A model generated the notes under the pieces. That model was not told the origin of the DNA, made no database searches, and worked only from the letters and a program-made list of their open reading frames with translations. This document shows positions 29,802 to 37,050 of a stretch of 37,050 nt of DNA, piece by piece. Both the position numbers and the translations under genes were made by a program. How positions within the stretch are numbered: the first letter of the stretch is position 1; each line of letters starts with the position of its first letter. The stretch comes from Campylobacterales bacterium (lineage in GTDB: Bacteria; Campylobacterota; Campylobacteria; Campylobacterales; JAABSR01), in NCBI GenBank assembly GCA_011390245.1, contig JAABSR010000003.1:1-37050 (forward strand). The letters run 5' to 3'.

Positions 29802-30820
29802 TCTACTATCTCTCTTTGAATAAAAGGTGAGAGCTTTGATAGAACATCATAAGATATAGTTCCAAATTTTTTTGCTACTACTTTTGCATCTTCAAAAAGT
29901 AGTATTTTCTCTTTTGTACTTATTGCACCAAAAGAATCCATGCTTACTCTAGGAAGCAGTTTCTCACCTTCAGGCAAGATGTAGTTTTGACCCTCTTTGA
30001 ATCTAAAAAAGCCATCCCCATAACCTATGTCATAAGTTGAGATTTGTTCAGGTTTTTCAAGCCTGCTTACTCCACTATATCCAATTCTTGCTCCACTTCT
30101 TAGGAATCTTGTAGAGATTTTGTGAGCATATAGCTTCAAAATTGGCTCAAGGGGCGGCTCTTTGAATATCTCATCTAGCTCCAAATAACCATAAGTTGAT
30201 ATTCCAACTCTCACAAAATCATCCTCTATGCTTTTTTGGCGAAAAAGAGCTGAGGAGCTTGAAGCGTGGTACTTTATCTCTTTAAAACCATACTTTGAAG
30301 CTAGATTTTCACTTCTGTTTTTTATCTCTTCAAAATTTTTTATCTGCCAAAAAAGCTCACTTCCTAAATCATCACCACCTCTATAGTGTGTCATCACCCC
30401 TTTTAATCTCAATCCAAGTTTTGAAATGCTCTCAAAAACCTCTTCTAATTGATGGGGCATGATTCCATTTCTGTGCATTCCACTATCTACTTTTAGCTCT
30501 ACATTTGTACCCTTTGGAATAGTCTCTAGAATCTCATTGGAGTTTATTATGTAGTGATATTTGCTATTTTGCTCAAAAGTGGTTCCAAAAAGTATCAAGA
30601 TTTTATCAAAAAGATGTGATATCTCTTTAGCTTCTCTTAGATTTTTAACTATTGCAGTTTTGATTCCATATTCATTGGCTAGCTTTGCACACTCTAGGAG
30701 TCCATGACCATAGGCATTATCTTTTAGCACTACAGCAATCTTTTCTTTGCCTCCAACTCTCTCTTCTATGATTCTTAGATTATTAAAGTAGCTATTTTTT
30801 GAGATTGTGATTAGTGACAT
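29798..30820 (-). CDS. alr: Alanine racemase
   Basis: VVLKDNAYGHGLLECAKLANEYG (PLP-Lys region), KVDSGMHRNGI, ARIGYSGVSRLEKPEQISTYDIGYGDGF, RVSMDSFGAIS. Confidence 0.94.
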   Translation of the reverse strand: MSLITISKNSYFNNLRIIEERVGGKEKIAVVLKDNAYGHGLLECAKLANEYGIKTAIVKNLREAKEISHLFDKILILFGTTFEQNSKYHYIINSNEILETIPKGTNVELKVDSGMHRNGIMPHQLEEVFESISKLGLRLKGVMTHYRGGDDLGSELFWQIKNFEEIKNRSENLASKYGFKEIKYHASSSSALFRQKSIEDDFVRVGISTYGYLELDEIFKEPPLEPILKLYAHKISTRFLRSGARIGYSGVSRLEKPEQISTYDIGYGDGFFRFKEGQNYILPEGEKLLPRVSMDSFGAISTKEKILLFEDAKVVAKKFGTISYDVLSKLSPFIQREIVD

Positions 30821-30837
30821 GTTTTATATCCTAAAAG

Positions 30838-30855
30838 GAGAGGCTATTGCCTCTC
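30838..30855 (-). terminator. Putative terminator hairpin 3' of ccoG
   Basis: GAGAGGC-TATT-GCCTCTC 7-bp stem; followed by CTTTTAG on the minus strand. Confidence 0.5.
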
Positions 30856-30874
30856 TATCTATTTTTCTTTTTTG

Positions 30875-32284
30875 TCATTTCTCTTTTCTTGGATAAAAAA
30901 AGACAGATTCTCTCTCTACTGAGATAACATCTTTTGCATCTAGTGCATAAGATCTTATCACTATATGTATAGGAGTATCTTTTCTGCTATCTTCTGCTAG
31001 CACTTTGTCTGTAGAAAGAGTTACTATCTTTTTGCGTTTAGCTCCAGCTTCAAGCAAAAATGGCTCATCTGGCCTAACTATCTTGATATCATCTCTATTT
31101 ACTATCTCAAAATAGAACTCATGATCACTATTGTCTGTATTTTGAAACAAAAATACATAACTATTTTCTACTATATTATTTGGTTTTACACTATATAGTT
31201 CTGTTGTTCTGTTGATATTTAAGAGCATATTCTCTTTTTTGCCACTCATGAAAATCAATCCACCCACAACAATAAGTAAAGCTCCAATATATGCTATTGT
31301 AGCAAATCTAAAATATTTTACGCCCTTTTTTGTATTGATTGCATCTGGAGATGTCCAAGATATTAAAGATGGCTTCTCAAAAGCAGCCATAACTTTTGTA
31401 CATGCATCAGCACACTCAAGACAGTTTAGACACTCAAGCTGCATACCTTTTCTGATATCAATATGAGTAGGGCAAACCTTAACGCAAGACTCGCATCCAA
31501 TGCACTCTCCCTCTGGAGGTTTTTTCCACATCTTTTCACCATTGTCTTTGTATATCTCTCCACCTCTGTTATAGTCATACACAGTCATTATGGTGTTGTT
31601 ATCATAAAGTACTGACTGAACTCTGCTATATGGGCATATATAGACACAAAAGTTCTCTTTTATAAAGATGACATCAAAAATAAGAAAAAGGCTCAAAACC
31701 AGCAAAAATGTCAAGAGCACGGTGTGCTCACCAGGATTTGCAATATATACAAAAAAGTCCTCAGGAGGCACAAAATACCATAGAAAATTTGAAGCTGCAA
31801 CCAAAGATAGAGCAGACCATATCAGAATAGCTAGTGCCTTTTTGAGTTTGTTTTCTATCTTTGACATATCAGGCTCTTTTTGTTTGTTGAAGAAGTTACT
31901 TCTTAGCCCAAGTAGTTTTGTCTCAATCAAATCTCTATAGATAACCCTAAAAATAGTCTGAGGACAGCCCCATCCACACCAAACACGACCTGCTAAAGTT
32001 GTTATAAAAAATATACCCAAAAACATCAGCATAAGCAAAAAAGGCATTAGGTATAGCTCTTGCATATCAAAAGCTACACCCATAAGGTGCAACTGCTTGT
32101 GGTCAAATGATAGCAAGAATATGTGGTTTCCATTTATCCTTATAAATGGCACACTAAGACTAATTATTGAAATAATCGCAAAAACAATGTATCGCTTATC
32201 ATAATATGGTAGCCATCTCTTAAGATAGGCTTTGGCTTTCTCCCTTTTGGAAGATGTTTGTGAAGAATTTTCTTCTACACTCAT
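30875..32284 (-). CDS. ccoG: Cytochrome c oxidase accessory protein CcoG (FixG/RdxA)
   Basis: RVWCGWGCPQTIFRVIYRDLIE, CVYICPYSRVQSVLYD, CIGCESCVKVCPTHIDIRKGMQLECLNCLECADAC. Preferred start 32284 (MSVEENSS), ATGA overlap with the upstream stop. Confidence 0.93.
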   Translation of the reverse strand: MSVEENSSQTSSKREKAKAYLKRWLPYYDKRYIVFAIISIISLSVPFIRINGNHIFLLSFDHKQLHLMGVAFDMQELYLMPFLLMLMFLGIFFITTLAGRVWCGWGCPQTIFRVIYRDLIETKLLGLRSNFFNKQKEPDMSKIENKLKKALAILIWSALSLVAASNFLWYFVPPEDFFVYIANPGEHTVLLTFLLVLSLFLIFDVIFIKENFCVYICPYSRVQSVLYDNNTIMTVYDYNRGGEIYKDNGEKMWKKPPEGECIGCESCVKVCPTHIDIRKGMQLECLNCLECADACTKVMAAFEKPSLISWTSPDAINTKKGVKYFRFATIAYIGALLIVVGGLIFMSGKKENMLLNINRTTELYSVKPNNIVENSYVFLFQNTDNSDHEFYFEIVNRDDIKIVRPDEPFLLEAGAKRKKIVTLSTDKVLAEDSRKDTPIHIVIRSYALDAKDVISVERESVFFYPRKEK

Positions 32285-32982
32285 GTAGAACTCCTTGAAT
32301 TTAATTTTTTCTGTTCTTTCTCTTTTTGAAATGGACACTCTATAGATTCTAGTATCTTGATAGTCCCAGAAATTTTGTCATATTTTAGTTTTGCTACATT
32401 TTTTGCTCTTGAAGCAAGCTCTTTTAGGCCTCTTGAGTTGATAAAATCTTTTAGTGAGCTTCTATTTACATCTAGTTTTCTTGATATCTCACTAACATTA
32501 TCACCATTTTGAAGCATTACCATTATCTCATTTTTCAAATCATCAAATTTTGATTTTGAGATACTTCCCTTTGGTCTGCCATTTGTTCTATCGTTTTTCT
32601 CTGCTATGTTCATCTCTCTAATCTCATTTATCATCCCGACCACAAGATAGCTTGAGCTATTTTTGTTTACCACTACTCTTTTTTTGACAATATAGACATC
32701 TATATTTTTTTTGAAAAGACAGGTAAACATTTTGACAAGCTCATCTGCATTTGAGCTAAGCGACCAAAGATCATAAAAAATGAGCTTATCGTAATCTTTT
32801 AGATTATCCATGAAAGCTTTTATTTCATCTCTTAAATCTAGCTCTTTTGTAAGTGAAGAGAACTCAGTGAAGATAGAATCGATTTTAATTTTTGCAGAAG
32901 AGACATAATCACAAATAAGGTTTTCTTGCTCTGCAAGAGTCTCTTTGGTTCCTACAGATCTAAAAAGTACATAGTTCATCAT
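32281..32982 (-). CDS. Resolvase-fold protein with C-terminal HTH; catalytic residues apparently degenerate, possible regulator
   Basis: N-terminal serine-recombinase-like layout (YVLFRSVGTKETLAEQENLICDY, YDLWSLSSNADELVKMF) and resolvase-type GRPKGSISKSKFDDLKNEIMVMLQNGDNVSEISRKLDVNRSSLKDFI HTH. Confidence 0.75.
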   Translation of the reverse strand: MMNYVLFRSVGTKETLAEQENLICDYVSSAKIKIDSIFTEFSSLTKELDLRDEIKAFMDNLKDYDKLIFYDLWSLSSNADELVKMFTCLFKKNIDVYIVKKRVVVNKNSSSYLVVGMINEIREMNIAEKNDRTNGRPKGSISKSKFDDLKNEIMVMLQNGDNVSEISRKLDVNRSSLKDFINSRGLKELASRAKNVAKLKYDKISGTIKILESIECPFQKEKEQKKLNSRSST

Positions 32983-33000
32983 TTCTCCTAAAAAGATGAA

Positions 33001-33029
33001 AATATACCACTTTTGACGATTAAAGTCAA
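33001..33029 (-). promoter_or_regulatory. Candidate sigma70 promoter for the resolvase-like/ccoG pair
   Basis: On the minus strand: TTGACT (33029-33024), 17 nt, TATATT (33006-33001), about 18 nt upstream of the ATG at 32982. Confidence 0.6.
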
Positions 33030-33107
33030 GATCTATAATGTTTTTTCGTCAAACTAGCGAAAGACAGGGGTGCTTGATGCTATTGCTTGAGGAAAATTTG
33101 CACTCTT

Positions 33108-33440
33108 TTAGAGAAGTGCTTCGATTTTTTGCTCTAAATCTTTTATTCTTGTTTTGTGTTTTTCACTCTCTAGACGATATTGTGAGTTTCTCTGTTTGAT
33201 AAGCTTTAGTTCATTTTTGAGATTGCTTAGTTCATCTGTTAGGATATCAATATTTCCTAGTGCTCTTTGTAGCTGGAGTTGATGTTTTCTTATCAATATC
33301 TCAGCCTCTTGAAGTGTTAACTTCATAACAGCAGAGTTCTTCTCCTCTTTTTCAGCAACATGTTTGTAGAAAAAAACTCGAATAATCATATAGGTGACAA
33401 AAAGAATCAAAGCAGTAAAAAAAAGCCACTCAAAAAACAT
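33108..33440 (-). CDS. Hypothetical protein: single N-terminal TM plus coiled coil
   Basis: MFFEWLFFTALILFVTYMIIRVFFY followed by heptad-like LQEAEILIRKHQLQLQRALGNIDILTDELSNLKNELKLIKQ. Confidence 0.65.
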   Translation of the reverse strand: MFFEWLFFTALILFVTYMIIRVFFYKHVAEKEEKNSAVMKLTLQEAEILIRKHQLQLQRALGNIDILTDELSNLKNELKLIKQRNSQYRLESEKHKTRIKDLEQKIEALL

Positions 33441-33460
33441 TCACACCCTCCAAAATATTT

Positions 33461-33883
33461 TTATTCTATCTTGCCAATCCTGCAAGCATGTCTGCCGCCC
33501 TCAAACTCTGTAGAGCAAAACGCTTCAATAATGCTCTCCACAACGCCTAGCCCAGTAACTCTCTCACCAAGACACAAGACATTTGCATCATTATGTGCTC
33601 TTGTCATTTTTGCCATATAAGCATCAGTGCAAAGTGCAGCTCTAATCCCATTTATCTTATTTGCAGCAATACTCATTCCAATTCCACTACCACATATTAG
33701 CACACCAAATGAGCCAGAATCTTCCACTACCTTTTTGCACACCTCTTTGGCGAAATCAGGATAATCAACTCTATTGTTATCTTTTGGCCCCAAATCAAAA
33801 ACCTCATGCCCTCTAGATTCTAACATCTCTATCACATTTTGTTTGATATTAAAACCAGCATGATCACTTCCTATAAAATATCT
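33461..33883 (-). CDS. rpiB: Ribose 5-phosphate isomerase B
   Basis: MRYFIGSDHAGFNIKQNV, DYPDFAKEVCKKV, GVLICGSGIGMSIAANKINGIRAALC. Start MRYFIG at 33883 preferred to 33913. Confidence 0.93.
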   Translation of the reverse strand, partial: RYFIGSDHAGFNIKQNVIEMLESRGHEVFDLGPKDNNRVDYPDFAKEVCKKVVEDSGSFGVLICGSGIGMSIAANKINGIRAALCTDAYMAKMTRAHNDANVLCLGERVTGLGVVESIIEAFCSTEFEGGRHACRIGKIE

Positions 33884-33888
33884 CATAA

Positions 33889-34914
33889 CTACTCCCCATT
33901 TAATTTTTCCCACTCATAAGCACTTTTGCAAATTAGCTCTAGATTGTCATATTTTGGAATCCATCCCATTTTATCTCTTATCTTTTTGCTATTAGCCACC
34001 AATTTTGCTGGATCTCCACATCTTCTAGGCACTATATCTACTTTTATCTCTCTACTTGCCATATTTTTGAACACTTCTACTACACTTTTTACAGAGTAGC
34101 CCTCTCCATACCCTAGATTGAATATATCACTATTTTTGGTTTTTAGGTACTCTAGGGCTTTTATGTGAGCATCTGCTACATCATCTACATGTATGTAGTC
34201 TCTAACACCAGTTCCATCATCTGTAGGAAAATCATCTCCATAAATCTCTAGCTTTTCTCTCTTTTTTGTTGCACACTCTGAAGCTATTTTTATAAGATGA
34301 GTGGCATTTTTTGATGATTGACCAATTCTAGGTCTTAGTCTATTATCTTCATAGTTTATATCAGCACCTGCGACATTGAAATATCTAAAAATCACATACT
34401 TAAAAGAGGGATGAGCTTTTGCAACATCCACTAAGACTTGCTCACTCATAAGTTTGCTAGCACCATAAGGGCTTAGTGGATTTAGAGGATACTCTTCATC
34501 CATACCCTCAGGTGGAAAATCCTCCCTATCTTCATAGACTATAGCACTGCTTGAAAATAAAAACTTCTCTACTTTTGCACTTAGGGCAGATTCTATTAAA
34601 TTGATCGTATTTATTGTATTGTTTGTGTAGTATTTGAGTGGATTTTTTATAGATTCTAGAACCTCTACAGATGCTCCAAGATGAATAATAGCATCTATTT
34701 TATGATCTTTTAGCACCATCTCAACTCTTTTTTTCTCACACAAATCAAGCTCTATAAACTCAAAATCTCTTATAGTTTTTAGCACCTCTAGTGATTTTAG
34801 GCTACCATTTGAGAGGTTATCTATGATGGTAAGCTCAAACTCTGTACTCTCTAGCAACCTCTTTGCTACATGACTACCAATATATCCTGCCCCACCAGTT
34901 ATGAGTACATTCAT
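33889..34914 (-). CDS. galE: UDP-glucose 4-epimerase
   Basis: NVLITGGAGYIGSHVAKRLLE, FLFSSSAIVYED, PLSPYGASKLMSEQVL, RYFNVAGAD, TGVRDYIHVDDVADAH. Confidence 0.93.
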   Translation of the reverse strand: MNVLITGGAGYIGSHVAKRLLESTEFELTIIDNLSNGSLKSLEVLKTIRDFEFIELDLCEKKRVEMVLKDHKIDAIIHLGASVEVLESIKNPLKYYTNNTINTINLIESALSAKVEKFLFSSSAIVYEDREDFPPEGMDEEYPLNPLSPYGASKLMSEQVLVDVAKAHPSFKYVIFRYFNVAGADINYEDNRLRPRIGQSSKNATHLIKIASECATKKREKLEIYGDDFPTDDGTGVRDYIHVDDVADAHIKALEYLKTKNSDIFNLGYGEGYSVKSVVEVFKNMASREIKVDIVPRRCGDPAKLVANSKKIRDKMGWIPKYDNLELICKSAYEWEKLNGE

Positions 34915-34919
34915 AAGCT

Positions 34920-35564
34920 TTAACTAAGCAATAGATTTACTATATATGCTACAGGCATAAAAAAGATAGCTGAAAGTGGTGTAGCAAGTATTGCAATAAG
35001 TATAATCATCCCATATCTCTCTATTTTGTTGAAAAATTGAGGAATAGTTCTATTTCCAAACCACAAAGAGAGATAACCTAATGCTTGAGAACCATCAAGT
35101 GGAGGTATAGGCCATAGATTAAAAATCCCAAGCACTATATTGTAGATAACTAGATTTACCAAAAAATAGGCAATAAAAACATCTATACCACTTTGTAAAT
35201 CAACTATCCCGAGTGTAAAAGCAGCACCAAGAGCTAGTGAGAAGTTGAAAGCAATACCAGCTAAAGCTACTACTATCGCACCAAAGTAGCCACCATTTTG
35301 GATAACTTTTGAGATATTTACAGGCACAGGTTTTGCCCAGCCAAAGAGAAATGGAGCAGAAGCAAAAAAGAGTATAGCAGGCACTAAAATAGTCCCTATT
35401 GGATCTATATGCTTTATAGGGTTTATGGAGAGTCTTCCTTCATTTTTTGCAGTATCATCACCATATCTTTTTGCAGCTACTCCATGCATGATTTCATGCC
35501 CTATGATTGCCACCATAAGAGCAAGAATCATAGAGAGAATCTGCAATATCTCTTTTTCGCTCAA
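34920..35564 (-). CDS. Site-2 protease family (M50) membrane metalloprotease
   Basis: GHEIMHGVAAKRYGD (HExxH) and NLWPIPPLDGSQALG; multiple TM segments. Confidence 0.9.
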   Translation of the reverse strand: MSEKEILQILSMILALMVAIIGHEIMHGVAAKRYGDDTAKNEGRLSINPIKHIDPIGTILVPAILFFASAPFLFGWAKPVPVNISKVIQNGGYFGAIVVALAGIAFNFSLALGAAFTLGIVDLQSGIDVFIAYFLVNLVIYNIVLGIFNLWPIPPLDGSQALGYLSLWFGNRTIPQFFNKIERYGMIILIAILATPLSAIFFMPVAYIVNLLLS

Positions 35565-35567
35565 GTG

Positions 35568-36401
35568 TTAAAACTCCCTAGTAAAATTGCCACTTTGCAT
35601 CTCCTCTTCTATAGTATCAATACTTTTTCCAATTCTACTCCATCTTATTTTGTAGTCATCATCCCAACTAAAATAGATAAACCAAGGTTTACCTACTATG
35701 TATTTGTATGGGACTTGACCCCAGAATCTACTATCATTACTATGATCTCTGTTGTCTCCGACCATAAAAAAGTTATCATCATCTATTTTTGCATAGAAGG
35801 CATCAAATTGCTCTGTTTTTACTGGCTGCATTGGTAGGTTTTGACTATACTGCAGATACTGTATCATCTGCTCAAAAGAGCCATGCCCATCTTCATACTG
35901 GACTCCAACATGTTTTTTTGCGTATGGATTTATAGCCCATCTTTTACCAGCTATCTCCATAGTCTCCACATCTCCAAAAATCTCCTCTATCGCATCATCT
36001 CCCTCTTTTGGATGTATTAGGAGCTTCTGTTTTGCAAAAAGCACCTCATCCCCACCAACTGCTACACATCTCTTGACATAGTGGATTCGCTCATCTTCTG
36101 GAAACCTAAAAATAACTATATCACCTCTTTTTGGTCTCTCTCCCTCAATCACATGACCATTGTCATCAAAATCTGTCATGATAGGCACTTCAATCCATGG
36201 AATCCTAGGAGTAGAGACACCATAAGCAAACTTTTTCACAAAGAGATGATCTCCTATGAGCATTGTGCTTTTCATGGAGCCACTAGGTATCACAAAAGCT
36301 TGTGCAACAAAAAATATAATGAGCAAGACAATGATAATAGTCCCTGTCCAGCTATTTGAGAAGTGGTATAGTTTTTTTAACAGATTTATAGATCTTTCCA
36401 T
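35568..36401 (-). CDS. lepB: Signal peptidase I
   Basis: FVIPSGSMKSTMLIGDHLFVKKFAYG (catalytic Ser), RIHYVKRCVAVGGD (catalytic Lys), FMVGDNRDHSNDSRFWGQVP. Confidence 0.95.
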   Translation of the reverse strand: MERSINLLKKLYHFSNSWTGTIIIVLLIIFFVAQAFVIPSGSMKSTMLIGDHLFVKKFAYGVSTPRIPWIEVPIMTDFDDNGHVIEGERPKRGDIVIFRFPEDERIHYVKRCVAVGGDEVLFAKQKLLIHPKEGDDAIEEIFGDVETMEIAGKRWAINPYAKKHVGVQYEDGHGSFEQMIQYLQYSQNLPMQPVKTEQFDAFYAKIDDDNFFMVGDNRDHSNDSRFWGQVPYKYIVGKPWFIYFSWDDDYKIRWSRIGKSIDTIEEEMQSGNFTREF

Positions 36402-36420
36402 TTTTTAGTTATCCTTGAAG

Positions 36421-37050
36421 TTACAATCTAGCTTTTGCAGCTTTTATAGTGTTTTGGAGAAGTGAAGCAATAGTCATAGGTCCTACGCCACCAGGCACTG
36501 GCGTGATGTACGAGCACTTTTTAGAGCAATTTTGAAAATCTACATCACCAACTATCTCACCTTTTGAGTTTCTATTTATCCCAATATCAACCACTACAGC
36601 TCCATCTTTTATCATATCCTCTCTAATAAGATCGATCTTGCCAACACCAACTATCAATATATCAGCTTTTAGTGTATGACTTTTTAGATTATCAGTGTAG
36701 ATGTGACAAATTTCTACAGTGGCATTTGCATTTAGAAGCATCATAGACATTGGTTTTCCAACTATATTGCTAGCTCCTATTACAACAGCATTTTTGCCCT
36801 CTATATCTATCCCATACTCTTCAAGTAGTAACATCACACCTAGTGGAGTTGCAGGCTTAAAAGTATTTGCACCAATTACCATCTTTCCAACATTGCAAGG
36901 ATGAAAACCATCTACATCTTTTTTGGGGTCGATAGCCTCTATGATTTTTTGAGTATTTACATGTTTTGGAAGTGGGAGCTGGACTAGTATCCCATCGATA
37001 TTTGGATTGTTGTTCATCATGGTGATCGTCTCTAGGATACTCTTTTCATC
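36421..37050 (-). CDS. folD: Methylenetetrahydrofolate dehydrogenase/cyclohydrolase FolD (5' partial at window edge)
   Basis: Frame open to the right edge (DEKSILETITMMNNNPNIDGILVQLPLPKHV); KDVDGFHPCNVG, VIGASNIVGKPMSMMLL, YITPVPGGVGPMTIASLLQNT. Confidence 0.94.
   Translation of the reverse strand, partial: DEKSILETITMMNNNPNIDGILVQLPLPKHVNTQKIIEAIDPKKDVDGFHPCNVGKMVIGANTFKPATPLGVMLLLEEYGIDIEGKNAVVIGASNIVGKPMSMMLLNANATVEICHIYTDNLKSHTLKADILIVGVGKIDLIREDMIKDGAVVVDIGINRNSKGEIVGDVDFQNCSKKCSYITPVPGGVGPMTIASLLQNTIKAAKARL

Noticed and set aside
33046-33100. TPP-riboswitch-like words (CTAGCGAAAG, AGGGGTGCTT, TTGAGG)
   Set aside because: Order and pairing of the THI-box core (GGGGUGC...CUGAGA...ACCC...CGAAGG) are not met and no thiamin gene follows.

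Overview
This AT-rich window is chromosomal core sequence from a Campylobacterota (Epsilonproteobacteria)-like bacterium. I infer this from gene content and gene order; no search was run. From left to right it contains: the end of a pseudaminic-acid locus (PseG-PseH fusion, PseI), a MEMO-family gene, mqnA, an NFACT/RqcH-like gene, a methyltransferase and tRNA-Arg(CCU). Next is a decayed transposase remnant beside a perfect 19-bp inverted repeat. A minus-strand TCA/reverse-TCA cluster follows (icd-mdh-fumC-sucCD-oorDABC). Then come mltG and a divergent AsmA/YhdP-like gene whose 5' ends overlap, two tandem copies of an identical 58-nt structured element, and nth-cheX-like-fliN-fliO-like-tonB-like. 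The window ends with acnB, an EAL/HDOD protein coupled to a large orphan protein, alr, ccoG with a resolvase-like regulator, rpiB, galE, an M50 protease, lepB and folD. I see no CRISPR array, prophage or obvious defence island. The best candidates for something undescribed are: (1) the 58-nt tandem twin-hairpin element upstream of nth (20732-20864), which may be tandem small RNAs, an attenuator or a dispersed repeat; (2) the resolvase-fold protein with apparently lost catalytic arginines, coupled to ccoG, with TTGAC half-sites over its likely promoter; (3) the 575-aa orphan coupled to a degenerate EAL-HDOD protein; (4) the transposase scar that may have truncated the gene downstream of oorC.
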